Source: Methanofollis ethanolicus (lineage in GTDB: Archaea > Halobacteriota > Methanomicrobia > Methanomicrobiales > Methanofollaceae). Taken from it: a stretch of DNA of 64,000 nucleotides. The notes beneath the pieces were generated by a model. The model saw only the letters and a program-made list of their open reading frames with translations. It was not told where the DNA came from and searched no databases. Location of the stretch: assembly GCF_001571385.1 (NCBI RefSeq), contig NZ_BCNW01000001.1:1364001-1428000 (forward strand), read 5' to 3'. A program made the translations under genes and the position numbers. Shown here in pieces: positions 43,200 to 52,731 of this stretch; within the stretch, counting starts at the first letter, position 1; each line of letters begins with the position of its first letter.

Positions 43200-43740
43200 T
43201 CAGCACCTGCTGCGAGAGAGAAAAGTCGAGGATCGACTCCCGTACTGCCGGTACATGTACAGATTGAGAGACGCGTCTCTCTCTATGTACTGAAGTACAG
43301 CAAAAAACACACACAGTCCCTGGCACCTCTCTCCGGGTGTGTGGGTGTGTGTGCGATCCCCGGAATGATGAAAACGATCCCATGATGACGGCGTGCCGTG
43401 GCTTAAATTATAATCGAGCGTCACTGTTCCGTCCGTTGAGTGGCGGTAACCTCCGCAACACGCTGAAAAGAGATGGGAAGACGGGGCCTGTGCTGCAGGA
43501 GTCCCTGCTGTCGATGGCACTTTCGCACCTCCTGTGCACCGGAGGTGCACCGGAAAAGTGCACACATAAAGATGGAGGATCGAGCCTGGATTGAATAATA
43601 TAGAGAGAGGAGAGAGAGATCTCTCTCTCATAGTACTCTAGTGCACCAGAATAGAGGCACACACAGCACGGGGGACCTCTCTTTGTCAGGGGGTGACTGT
43701 GTGTGTGATCTGCGTGCGAGTGCTCATGACGGGGAAGATG
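43200..43740. repeat. Two related palindromic modules in a gene-poor region
   Basis: Module 1 (about 43205-43360): GAGGATCGA, palindrome GAGAGACGCGTCTCTC (43266-43281), GTACTGAAGTAC, ACACACAGTCC, GGCACCTCTC, GTGTGTGTGCGATC. Module 2 (about 43575-43715): GAGGATCGA, palindrome GAGAGAGAGA/TCTCTCTCTC (43610-43629), AGTACTCTAG, ACACACAGCACG, GGACCTCTC, GTGTGTGTGATC. The same order of motifs shows an old duplication. The remainder of 43154-44006 has only weak frames. Confidence 0.55.
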
Positions 43741-44006
43741 GGGGTAAAATGTCCCGGATTGGTGAAACCGGCAACGAATGGATGCCTTTGTGTTTTACTC
43801 TCCGGGTGCAAGCCGGTGCACGGGGGTGTACAGGTGCAAAGACGACTGTCCTTCCTGTTGAGCGTGGTGGGATGTGGGGTGAGGAGTGTGTGGGGTTCCG
43901 GACTGCCGGGAGTTTGGTGCCGGTGAGAGGGTCGACCCCGGGCGGTGTGCGGACAGGGGGAAGGCGCGGGTGCAGACCCGGACTCCTCCCCGCACCTCAG
44001 ATCGAC

Positions 44007-44666
44007 TCAGGCCTTCTTGCATATCGAGAGAACCACGGCGGCAGACGGCCTGACACTCGCACATTTGCTCTTCCCTTGCGCCGTCTGGTCGATCAATCTG
44101 TCCGAGAGCAACCGCGCACAATACCGCGAGGCGGAACTTTCAGATATCTGCAAACGTTGTGCGACATCTGAGATCGACGTGGGGCCGAAGTCCTGAATAT
44201 CCTTGAGGACCGCCAGTTCCCTGTCCCGGAGGGGGGAGGTGAGATAGGGCAGATCGATCTCAGAGAGTTGTCGGCTCACATCTGAATATGAGGTGAACTG
44301 AGCGATCTTTGGTGCATGGCTTAAAGATGCAATGGTGAGGGCGACCAGGATCTCGCGGGGCCCGCCAGAGAGATTTACAATGATCGACGCACCCGGAGTG
44401 TCGTGCAGCGTACCTTTAATCGCCTCAATGCATGCGAGGACCATACCGGAAAAATCACGGTGGTCAAGGTTGACTCGTCTGATCGCGATGCCGGCGTCGA
44501 TTGTGCGGACCATCTCTGTCACGCTCGTAAATGCACTGTCGGCCCGTTCATCCCTCGTATCTGACATCAGCATAATGATCCCGTCCCCTGCTTCGATCCC
44601 ATATTTCACGATCAGTGAGAGGACATGGGAGGTGTCAAAACCAAGGGGTGAAACGTATACTTTCAT
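44007..44666 (-). CDS. csa3: CRISPR-associated transcriptional regulator Csa3
   Basis: The 219-residue protein has an N-terminal CARF domain (about 1-130) with VYVSPLGFDTSHVLSLIV and ASIIVNLSGGPREILVAL, and a C-terminal winged helix-turn-helix (about 145-210) with LQISESSASRYCARLL. CARF domains sense cyclic oligoadenylates or related signals, and Csa3 controls cas or adaptation genes. It is divergent from cas6 with a 132-bp shared control region. Confidence 0.9.
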   Translation of the reverse strand: MKVYVSPLGFDTSHVLSLIVKYGIEAGDGIIMLMSDTRDERADSAFTSVTEMVRTIDAGIAIRRVNLDHRDFSGMVLACIEAIKGTLHDTPGASIIVNLSGGPREILVALTIASLSHAPKIAQFTSYSDVSRQLSEIDLPYLTSPLRDRELAVLKDIQDFGPTSISDVAQRLQISESSASRYCARLLSDRLIDQTAQGKSKCASVRPSAAVVLSICKKA

Positions 44667-44700
44667 ACATTATCTCTGACGGCAAGGTATTTAGATTTCA

Positions 44701-44750
44701 TTTTTTTGCAATATATCTCGGTGCATGCACTTTTTTTGCAACATTAATGT
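44701..44750. promoter_or_regulatory. Putative Csa3 operator and divergent promoter
   Basis: Direct repeats TTTTTTTGCAA at 44701-44711 and 44731-44741 are exactly 30 bp apart (about three helical turns). Between and after them lie perfect palindromes GTGCATGCAC (44721-44730) and ACATTAATGT (44741-44750). AATATATC and CACTATACG are candidate TATA elements for csa3 and cas6. Binding by Csa3 is inference. Confidence 0.55.
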
Positions 44751-44798
44751 CACTATACGAATCAAAAGATTGATGAGGACATAAGTCAAGGAGTGTTC

Positions 44799-45653
44799 AT
44801 GCGACGGGTGAATCTAGCACTCAGGACAGACCAGTCATTCGAGATACCGGTCCACGAAAGCTACCAAATTTACTCTTCGCTGCTGGGACTCATGAAGGAA
44901 TCTGACCCTGAAGTGAGTCAGCGCATCCATGACTCGACTATCACGTCAATCTCCCTTGGAGCCCTTCACGGCCCCTTCCGATCGACAGAGAGGCCCTACC
45001 TGAAGCAGGTGATGCCCCATGAGCTCTATCGTCTTCGTATCGGGATCACCGACCCCCACGACGACGAGGTCTTCCGTCATCTTGTCCTGCCCATTCTGAC
45101 AGATCGAAAGGAACTTTCCCTCTATCAGGGTTCCTTCTCCATCGAGCAGGTCGAGGACCAGATGGTATCGGTCGACGACCTCATACGGCAGACGCAGGGG
45201 TATGAACGACCCTCTCTGAACTTCGATTTTCTGACCCCGACATGCATTCAGTACCGGAATTCCCGTGTCACGGAGATGTATCCCCACCGGATTGCCGTGT
45301 TCCATTCTCTCCTTTCAAAATGGAACCATCTCTCTCCAGCCGACCTTCGCATGGGTGTTTCCCGAGACGATTTCGGGCGATACCTCATCGAAAAACCTGA
45401 CCTGCGCCGGCTCGCGACCTACAGCGTGCAGGTCAACACGGTCATGGACGCGAAGAGAGGTCATTCCCGTCCGATCTTCAAACAGGGCTTTGTCGGTCGA
45501 TGCACCTATTCCTTCACATCAAATGCCCCGATAGGGTTTAGAAACGCTACCCTGATCCTCGCCATGTTTGCCGAGTTCTCAGGTGTCGGATCCAGTGTCG
45601 CCCGCGGGTGCGGGCAGGTGGATGTCACAGTCCAGGACGGTGTCAATGAGTAG
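44799..45653 (+). CDS. cas6: CRISPR endoribonuclease Cas6
   Basis: From ATG 44799 (site GGAG six bases upstream) the protein has 284 residues. The C-terminal glycine-rich loop GVGSSVARGCGQVDV and the RAMP-type layout identify Cas6, which cuts the CRISPR transcript inside the repeat. It overlaps cas10d by 8 bp. It is the first gene of the cas operon. Confidence 0.9.
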   Translation: MRRVNLALRTDQSFEIPVHESYQIYSSLLGLMKESDPEVSQRIHDSTITSISLGALHGPFRSTERPYLKQVMPHELYRLRIGITDPHDDEVFRHLVLPILTDRKELSLYQGSFSIEQVEDQMVSVDDLIRQTQGYERPSLNFDFLTPTCIQYRNSRVTEMYPHRIAVFHSLLSKWNHLSPADLRMGVSRDDFGRYLIEKPDLRRLATYSVQVNTVMDAKRGHSRPIFKQGFVGRCTYSFTSNAPIGFRNATLILAMFAEFSGVGSSVARGCGQVDVTVQDGVNE

Positions 45654-48600
45654 TGATCCATTCATGAGCCTGTTCTCTCAGGAGCAGGTGAATATGGTCT
45701 TTCAGAAGACCACAGGGAGGGCAATCCCTCCTTCGTATCGTGTGCTGAGTGACTATTTTACTCTGGTCGATCCGGTGATCCGGATCTCCCAGTACGCTCT
45801 TCGCCCGGCAAAGAGTGTAGAATATGGCAAGGTCGACCAGCCGATGCTGAGCCATATACGGAATGGCGTCTGGGCCATGGTCGAACTGAACGTACGTCTC
45901 TCAGAGATGGGTTCCGATGTCGCTCTCTCCCCGGACGAGTTGCGGGAAACCATCGCTCTCTTTGCCGTTCACGACCTTCACAAATGTGTCGGCGAGAAGT
46001 GGAAGGAACAGTTTGACCTCTCGGCCGAGCATGTCCATATGGTCGCCGCAGAGTTCCGGCTTACCGAGTACGCTCCTGCCCTGACCGCCGAGGACTATCA
46101 GTCCATTGCCGTCGCCCTCCACTCGAAATGCGGTTATCACGCCGACCTCTCGCAGAAGTTCACGGATTACCTCCGATGGCTGAAACTCGCCGATGCTCTG
46201 GCAGGTCTGGAAAGGCCCCGGGTCACCGGTTCGATGCGCAAGGCCCTCGGCTTTATCGATCCGTCGCTTTCTTTCTACTATCACCTGTTCCAGGAGTCGA
46301 CCGGCATCCTCTCGAATGTTGTGCACACCGGTGTTGCTGAATGGGCGAAGAAAAAGGGTCTGTATCCTTTCCTCATCTTCGAGACTGGCGTCCTCTACGT
46401 CGGACCGAAAGGAATCGACCTCGACGTTCCCGGCCGCGAGACCCTGATCGAGATCTACCGGGAGTTCGAGCATGTTCTCAACTCCTGCCATGCGGCGATC
46501 TCAAGTCCCGCAGAATTCTCCAAGAGTATTACAGTTCAGGGGAGCAAGGGGCTGTATTCGGTCGATAACGCCTCCTTCTTCTACTCGGGCGTCCCGACCG
46601 TGATGAAGGGGTTCATGGCCGCGGCGGTCCTCCGCGAAGAATCAGAGAACACCGGCCAGATCGAGATCGACCTCGCACAGCACAAACTCCTGGCCAGGAA
46701 CGCGGCACCCGAGATGCAACAACCGCTCCTTGAGGTCATCGACATTCCGGCTTCGGCCATCTCTGAGATCACAGTCGACGGGAGTGCGGTGGAACCTGTA
46801 AACGTGGAGATCCTCTGCCGGCCCCCTCAGCAGACCAGATCGAAATCTCTCCTCGTCCCGGAGTCGGTCAGGCTTGACGGACAGACGGTCGATGGGGCGG
46901 AGATCACGATCACCGGGCCAAGCCTCTTTGCAAGCCAGGTCGGATACCGGCACCATCTCAGGGAAGACTTCGGTATCGACATCGGGTGGGACGCCCGGAT
47001 CATCTCCTATGCTCGGGCAGTCGCAGGACTGAGAAAAGCGGTCATCGACCCGCTCACCGAGGCCCATGCCCTCCCCACCGACGACCCCATCCTTGAAACC
47101 TGCCGGCTCTTCCAGGTCAACGAGGACCTTGCACACCGCATGGCAGAGTACGCCGGGGAGCACCGTGGGAAGGATCATCATGCGGTCGGGGGGTTCTGGA
47201 ACTATTCCTATGTGATCGCCAGGGTTCTGCTCGACTCCTCTCTCGACGGTGTCCGCTTCGCCGACCTTACGACCGACAGGAAGATCGCGTACCTCATATC
47301 CCTGGTCGATTCGTTCCTCTCCAGCATCCCGACTGGGACGATGGAAGCCTTCAAAGAAAGCCTCCTCTATCCCTATCAGGACAAACTTCTTGTCTGGTTT
47401 GCAGAGAACCTCGACCTGAACGGGTCGATGGCATTTGGTGCATTTGAGAACAAAGTCTCGAAGTTTGACGCCTACTGTCGGGGGAAGGGAGTCTGCCACC
47501 TCACCGCAGATACGCCGTTTGACACGGAGGAAATAGCCCCCTCGAAGGATGTCAGTATGCTCGGTTATTCGTTCTCGAACCACGCCGTCCTTGGGGGAAC
47601 AGAGCCGAAACTCTCGGTCTCCGTGCCGGTCGAGGTCGAACTCGGGCTCAGGAGAATTGGTCACCAGATCAAGAAGGGCGAGGATAAACTCTACTTCCGG
47701 TTGGTTCCCGACTACTTCCACACGCCTCTCGTCGCACGGATCTTCTCTGATCTCCTGAGCCGGTTCAACGACGAGGCGATGACAAACATCAGAGCCCTGG
47801 CGGTGGAAGCCCTGAACGGGTCTACTCTTGATCTCACAGCACTGGTGCGAGAACTCTTCGCCGAGGCTGGGGGTCGTGGACTCTTCCGGTATACGGGTGG
47901 GGGCTTCACGGCATTTGATTCAACCCTGTACACTACCTACGACGTCGTCTTCAACAAAATGAAAGACAACGAGACCGAGTACTGGTTCTTCGGTGCATAT
48001 CTCGGGATGGTGCTTGCCACGGCAACCGGGTGCCGGGTGGTGGTTGGGGAGAACCCGATATGTATGACCGGCGGAGATGAGTTCAACGAGATGGTCCTGC
48101 TTGAAGCACCGCACGCGGCGGTAAAACGCATCTTTCATGACACGATCCCCCTGTCGAGACTCCCCTCAGACCTCCATGGCGCGTCCCTGGTCGTCGCCCT
48201 CGGGTATGAGTACGCCCTGGAGGACAAGTGGTTCCCGAAACATCTGCAGACGCTCAGGAACCACCGGTGTCCGGGAAGCACTCTCCTCAAGGCGCTCTGG
48301 AGAAAGAACACCGAGAGCGATGGCCAGACCGGGGCTTTCATCAACCGCGTCCGGGGCTATTCGATGCAGGCTGATAAGAAGGTCTACAACCAGTCGGTCC
48401 GGCTTCTTGAATGGGCGATCGAACTTGACCAGATTGCAGGTGATCCTATGACTATACAGACACTCCATGAACTTGCCCAAATCGGGATGGATGTTGTGAT
48501 CCCGAAGGGGTTTGAACCGCATAAGATCGAGAGACTCTTCAGGGAGTCGGTCCGGGCCGTCCTCGCGCGGGGGACGCAGAAGTTCCAGCGCGAAGATTAC

Positions 48601-48906
48601 GTCGACGCCGTTATGGGCCGGTTGCTCAAGATGATGGAGCGCGCCGGTGATGACCAGTTCTTCCGGGTCAATCGGCGTAACCACGATCATACCGAGCAAA
48701 CAAAGGCATTTGCCGAAGCGTTCGTTGATTATGTCTTTTACGGACTTTTTAACGGCAACGCCGGGAAGATGAAGCGTGCGGAGAACGACCTCGCCGACGG
48801 GTTCTACGCGGCGACGCTCCAGCTGCGTGAAGAGTATTACCAGAGAAAAAACGCCGCACAGAGTACAGCCGTTGAAGAGAAGAAAACTGTAGAAGGAGGA
48901 AATTAA
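45646..48906 (+). CDS. cas10d: Type I-D large subunit Cas10d (Csc3)
   Basis: From ATG 45646 the protein has 1086 residues. The N-terminal HD nuclease domain contains H109-D110 in AVHDLHKCVGEKW. The central palm-like domain carries G809-G-D-E-F813 in MTGGDEFNEMV. In type I-D, Cas10d supplies the HD nuclease that other type I systems have in Cas3. The GGDEF-like motif is retained here even though the family's palm is often considered inactive. It is followed by csc2 and csc1. Confidence 0.9.
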   Translation: MSSDPFMSLFSQEQVNMVFQKTTGRAIPPSYRVLSDYFTLVDPVIRISQYALRPAKSVEYGKVDQPMLSHIRNGVWAMVELNVRLSEMGSDVALSPDELRETIALFAVHDLHKCVGEKWKEQFDLSAEHVHMVAAEFRLTEYAPALTAEDYQSIAVALHSKCGYHADLSQKFTDYLRWLKLADALAGLERPRVTGSMRKALGFIDPSLSFYYHLFQESTGILSNVVHTGVAEWAKKKGLYPFLIFETGVLYVGPKGIDLDVPGRETLIEIYREFEHVLNSCHAAISSPAEFSKSITVQGSKGLYSVDNASFFYSGVPTVMKGFMAAAVLREESENTGQIEIDLAQHKLLARNAAPEMQQPLLEVIDIPASAISEITVDGSAVEPVNVEILCRPPQQTRSKSLLVPESVRLDGQTVDGAEITITGPSLFASQVGYRHHLREDFGIDIGWDARIISYARAVAGLRKAVIDPLTEAHALPTDDPILETCRLFQVNEDLAHRMAEYAGEHRGKDHHAVGGFWNYSYVIARVLLDSSLDGVRFADLTTDRKIAYLISLVDSFLSSIPTGTMEAFKESLLYPYQDKLLVWFAENLDLNGSMAFGAFENKVSKFDAYCRGKGVCHLTADTPFDTEEIAPSKDVSMLGYSFSNHAVLGGTEPKLSVSVPVEVELGLRRIGHQIKKGEDKLYFRLVPDYFHTPLVARIFSDLLSRFNDEAMTNIRALAVEALNGSTLDLTALVRELFAEAGGRGLFRYTGGGFTAFDSTLYTTYDVVFNKMKDNETEYWFFGAYLGMVLATATGCRVVVGENPICMTGGDEFNEMVLLEAPHAAVKRIFHDTIPLSRLPSDLHGASLVVALGYEYALEDKWFPKHLQTLRNHRCPGSTLLKALWRKNTESDGQTGAFINRVRGYSMQADKKVYNQSVRLLEWAIELDQIAGDPMTIQTLHELAQIGMDVVIPKGFEPHKIERLFRESVRAVLARGTQKFQREDYVDAVMGRLLKMMERAGDDQFFRVNRRNHDHTEQTKAFAEAFVDYVFYGLFNGNAGKMKRAENDLADGFYAATLQLREEYYQRKNAAQSTAVEEKKTVEGGN

Positions 48907-48907
48907 A

Positions 48908-49900
48908 ATGAGCGAAGATGCGATCCAGAAATTTGGTGCAACGATCAAGGACTACATTCTTGAAAAACCCGAGAAGAGGCCGAAGAACCGGTACGTGAAC
49001 CTTCTGGTCCTCCGGGAACTGCTCTCGGCGGCACGGTTCACCACCGACGGCACCGAGGCAAACTCGGCAGTCATCCGCATCGGGGAAACCGAGGAGACGG
49101 TCGGGAAACTCTTCGGTCGTAAGCAGGTGGCGAGCGACCGCCGCACTGCAAAGGCGGTTCAGCGGGCCCTGATCACCGACGAGATGAAGAAGAAAAAGGC
49201 TGACTGGGACGGGTGCTCGATGGAAGTGACAAAGATGTGCCAGAAGTGCCCGGAGTGTGCTCTCTTTGGCAGCGCCGCATCTGAAGGTGCTGTCAGCATG
49301 ACATCCCGCGTCATGTACGACGAAGCGTACACGATCCGGTCCCTGAGTACGGTTGTCGAGGAGTTCTTCCAGAACGCACCCGGTGACGCCTACGTGAAGA
49401 ACGCAACATCTGGAATCCGTGAGCCCGACTTCTTCAAAGAGGGCGTGCTCATCCCCTGTGTGGTGACTCTCAAAGACGTCACTCTTGAGGAAGTGCTCTT
49501 CTTCATGAACATAACAGACCGGAACTCCCGGTACGGCGCCACGGGGACACGCTTCGGGAAGGTCAGGAACCACATCCTCGGTGTCTACGCAGGCGGACGG
49601 GAAGGGCCGTCGAGTCTTGAGGTGACGCGCGAGATCATCCTTGCCCTCGCCGGCACGTCTGATCAGGAGGCGATCCAGAAGGTGATGTCCGCCGATACGC
49701 TGGACCTTGAAAAAGTAAAGGCGGCGGCGGTCACGGGCTATGAAGACCTTGCATCCCGCCACCGGATCACCTCCATAAAGGTCGACGAAGCGGCGACCGC
49801 GGAGGTCCTCGACGCAATCAAGGAGGACTCGGAGGTTGCATCCCTGCTCACGACCCAGCTTGGAAAACTGGACGACTATCTTGACGTGCCCAAGAAGTGA
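48908..49900 (+). CDS. csc2: Type I-D backbone subunit Csc2 (Cas7d)
   Basis: The 330-residue RAMP protein is the Cas7-like subunit that coats the crRNA. It has a Cys-rich zinc-binding segment CQKCPECALFGSAASEGAVS typical of Csc2, and RNA-contact loops around FTTDGTEANSAVIRIG. It starts directly after cas10d (GGAGG site in the cas10d tail). Confidence 0.9.
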   Translation: MSEDAIQKFGATIKDYILEKPEKRPKNRYVNLLVLRELLSAARFTTDGTEANSAVIRIGETEETVGKLFGRKQVASDRRTAKAVQRALITDEMKKKKADWDGCSMEVTKMCQKCPECALFGSAASEGAVSMTSRVMYDEAYTIRSLSTVVEEFFQNAPGDAYVKNATSGIREPDFFKEGVLIPCVVTLKDVTLEEVLFFMNITDRNSRYGATGTRFGKVRNHILGVYAGGREGPSSLEVTREIILALAGTSDQEAIQKVMSADTLDLEKVKAAAVTGYEDLASRHRITSIKVDEAATAEVLDAIKEDSEVASLLTTQLGKLDDYLDVPKK

Positions 49901-49905
49901 GTGCT

Positions 49906-50658
49906 ATGTCCGCGACTGTCGCACCCACGCCGCTGGCGGCGAAGCAGGACATGCAGGTCTACGAGGGTGTGCTGGAGCTCATGGGTGAGCTCTTCTTTGC
50001 CACCCTTGAACCCGGCAACCGGTACGTGACAAAGCCCCTGATCCTGAACACGGCGCTCTACTACGCCCTGGGATATGCCCGGGGTTCCTATGTAAACGGG
50101 GCGACGGGTCGGCGGTCGAAGAGGCAACAGCCGACCTATGTCGAGGACACGGCGGCGTTTGCCGACGAGATCTATGTCTCGGTCGCCCGGCCGATCACCC
50201 CTCTCAGGTTCACCACCGAGAATGCCAATGCTCGTGGCGACGATTACGTCCAGCGCAACCAGCCTGAAAAGCAGATGAACTCACCGACAGGGAAGATCGG
50301 GACGCGGAAGCAGATCCAGCCCGGTGCAAAGTTCCGCTTCTTTGTCCTGGCATTCAACGGCGCAGTCCCGGACCTGCCGGTCTATGTGCGGGTCGGGAAA
50401 AAACGAACCAAGGCCCTGATCGAGTGGAACCGTCTGCCGGTCAGGCGGCATGCCGGATCATTCCTGATGAACCATCCGGTCCTTGTCGACGACCTGGTCA
50501 GTATGCCGATCGGAGACATCCGTTTCTCCCGGATGATCCCGTTCGACGTGATCGAGCAGGGGCGGTTTGAAGGACCGTATTGTGCGTTCACCTGCACCGA
50601 TGGTGAGGAGGTCTGTCTTCCGGCCGACCTGCAGTTCCTCCGGCGGTGGCGGGCATGA
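49906..50658 (+). CDS. csc1: Type I-D subunit Csc1 (Cas5d)
   Basis: About 250 residues from ATG 49906 (GTG 49897 overlapping the csc2 stop is possible). It has the Cas5-like RAMP pattern with ELFFATLEPGNRYVTKPLIL, and PSGAKFRF-like strand FRFFVLAFNGAVPDLPVYVR followed by GKKRTKALIEW. It caps the 5' handle of the crRNA. Its stop overlaps the cas3' start (ATGA). Confidence 0.88.
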   Translation: MSATVAPTPLAAKQDMQVYEGVLELMGELFFATLEPGNRYVTKPLILNTALYYALGYARGSYVNGATGRRSKRQQPTYVEDTAAFADEIYVSVARPITPLRFTTENANARGDDYVQRNQPEKQMNSPTGKIGTRKQIQPGAKFRFFVLAFNGAVPDLPVYVRVGKKRTKALIEWNRLPVRRHAGSFLMNHPVLVDDLVSMPIGDIRFSRMIPFDVIEQGRFEGPYCAFTCTDGEEVCLPADLQFLRRWRA

Positions 50659-52724
50659 TCGTCGAGGGGCTTTCCCTGCCGCGATATGATGCAGAACCGC
50701 TGGTCGGGGATATGCCTCCCTTCGGTCATCAGGTGATTGCCCGGGAGACCATCGGGACGCAGGACGAATATTATCTTGCGCTTACGGCCCCAACAGGATC
50801 TGGAAAGACCAATGCATGGGCCGTGCCCGCCCTTACCGGCGACCGCCTCGGTGTGATCCTTGCCCTGTACCCGACCAACGCCCTGGCCCGGGACCAGTAC
50901 AGGTCTCTCTGCCGTCTCCGGGACCGCCTGAACCCCTCGAAGCCCATAGAGTACCTTGACGCCGAACAACTTGGCCTGAGAAGGGACGAGTATGACTACC
51001 GGATCACGAAGGGCGATGTGCTGGAGCAGATCGTCAGGACTATGACGCGGTCGGGCGGTGTCATCGTCACCAACCCTGACATCTTTATCTACGGGTTGAA
51101 GGGCTACTTTTCCAACTGTTATCTCGCTTCGTTCCTGAGGAACACAGTTTCGACGGTGGTCTTCGATGAGTTCCATCTCTTCGACCTCAAACAGACCGAC
51201 ATGATCCTCTTTCTCCTCCATGAGATCTCGTTCTACGATTCGGCACGGATGAAGCGTTTTCTCTTCCTCTCGGCGACTCCGAACGAGCGTGCTCTTGCCA
51301 AAATCCGGGATGTCATGCATGGCAACCTTGTGGTCGCCGGGCCGCGGTGCGATCTGCCTGTCGCCGATGAGGTGCCGGTGATGCCCGAGGTGGACCTCCG
51401 CTTTGTCCGGGGAACGAGGTTTGGCGTGGGGGAGGCGATCCTTGCAGATATCGATCGTTTCCTGGAGTTCTGCGAGGGGTGCAGGACAGCGGTCATCCTG
51501 GACAGCCCTGCGGAAGTCTGGATGGTGGCCGACTTCCTGCGGGAGCATACTGATCTTCGCGTCTGCGAGATGAGCGGATACCACAGGGGTTCGATGGACG
51601 AACCTTTCGATGTGCTTGTCGGGAACAAGGCGGTCGAGGTCGGGATCGACTTCAAGGGGGAGACGGCGATTCAGCGCCTGATCTTCTCTGCGCACAACCT
51701 CAGTGAGTTCCTGCAGAGGTTCGGCCGGCTCAGGAACCCTGAGCCCGGGATCGCCTACCGGGCGGTCTGCTATGCCCCGCGCGAGACGGTCGACCACTTC
51801 TCGTCGGTAGAGCGGGTGTCGAGGTCAGACCTTGAGGCCGGGCTCCGTATGACGATGCGGGACCCGAGGGTGGCGCAGAGTTTCAGCTGGCGCTACGGGT
51901 ACCTGGAGGCCTGGGAGTATCTCTGTAGACACGTATCCGGCATCGGGGCCCGGGAGGCCAGAGCAAAGATCAAAGGCGCGTATCCTCCTCTCACCGGCGG
52001 CGTGCCAACAGATCAGCAAGACGAAGTGAAGCATCGGGGACTTGGTCTCCTCTACTACCATTATTTCGTCGGTTCCGGGATCTCTCCAGAGGAGATGCTC
52101 CGGCTTCCCGGCCTTGTACCGCTTGAGAACTACACGCAGGACGATCTCCCCCTCCTCGACCTGATCGATGAACTGGTCAGTTTCCGGGGGAAAGGGATGG
52201 ACCTTGCCTATCTCAACACGACTGACGGGAGTTCCGGGACCTACGACCTCTTCTTCCTGCTCCGCTGGACAGACCTGGAGGTCGTGACTCGCGAGGAGTT
52301 CCTGCGGGCTCTTCCAGAGGATCGCCGGTCATGGGGCCACGAGATCTCGGGGCGGGTAGCGGGGTATGTCTTTGTCCGCGGCAGGGTCGAGAGCCCAAGG
52401 ACGGTGAAGATGGAGGGGGCGACGTTCCGGGAGATGGAGGTGCTTGTTGATCAGGACCGCGTGCCGCGGGTCGTCTGCGGCATCGGACCCTATGTCCGGA
52501 GCCGCGATCCCGCAGTCCCTGTCCTCGACATCACGGCCTTAAATACGGCAATCCGGAATAAGGGGGTGTTCTGTCGGTACTTCGCCCACAATGGGTATGT
52601 TGCCAAGGAACTCTTCGGCCTTGACGACTATCTCAAACTGGTCCCGTTCAAGGGCGGGAGCCTCGCTCTCGATCTTGATGCACTGTATGCCGACTGTGCC
52701 GCCTTCGAGCATCAGGTCCGGTGA
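50655..52724 (+). CDS. cas3: Type I-D helicase Cas3' (no HD domain)
   Basis: The 689-residue superfamily 2 helicase has Walker A TAPTGSGKTNAW, DEFH box VVFDEFHLFD, motif III LFLSATPNER and motif VI QRFGRLRNP. No HD domain is present at either end, as expected for type I-D where the HD nuclease is in Cas10d. It unwinds target DNA during interference. Confidence 0.92.
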   Translation: MIVEGLSLPRYDAEPLVGDMPPFGHQVIARETIGTQDEYYLALTAPTGSGKTNAWAVPALTGDRLGVILALYPTNALARDQYRSLCRLRDRLNPSKPIEYLDAEQLGLRRDEYDYRITKGDVLEQIVRTMTRSGGVIVTNPDIFIYGLKGYFSNCYLASFLRNTVSTVVFDEFHLFDLKQTDMILFLLHEISFYDSARMKRFLFLSATPNERALAKIRDVMHGNLVVAGPRCDLPVADEVPVMPEVDLRFVRGTRFGVGEAILADIDRFLEFCEGCRTAVILDSPAEVWMVADFLREHTDLRVCEMSGYHRGSMDEPFDVLVGNKAVEVGIDFKGETAIQRLIFSAHNLSEFLQRFGRLRNPEPGIAYRAVCYAPRETVDHFSSVERVSRSDLEAGLRMTMRDPRVAQSFSWRYGYLEAWEYLCRHVSGIGAREARAKIKGAYPPLTGGVPTDQQDEVKHRGLGLLYYHYFVGSGISPEEMLRLPGLVPLENYTQDDLPLLDLIDELVSFRGKGMDLAYLNTTDGSSGTYDLFFLLRWTDLEVVTREEFLRALPEDRRSWGHEISGRVAGYVFVRGRVESPRTVKMEGATFREMEVLVDQDRVPRVVCGIGPYVRSRDPAVPVLDITALNTAIRNKGVFCRYFAHNGYVAKELFGLDDYLKLVPFKGGSLALDLDALYADCAAFEHQVR

Positions 52725-52731
52725 GGTGACA

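Noticed and set aside
43641-44171. Plus-strand frame of 176 residues overlapping csa3
   Set aside because: Overlaps the well-supported csa3 3' end, Gly/Arg-rich, and has no recognisable domain.
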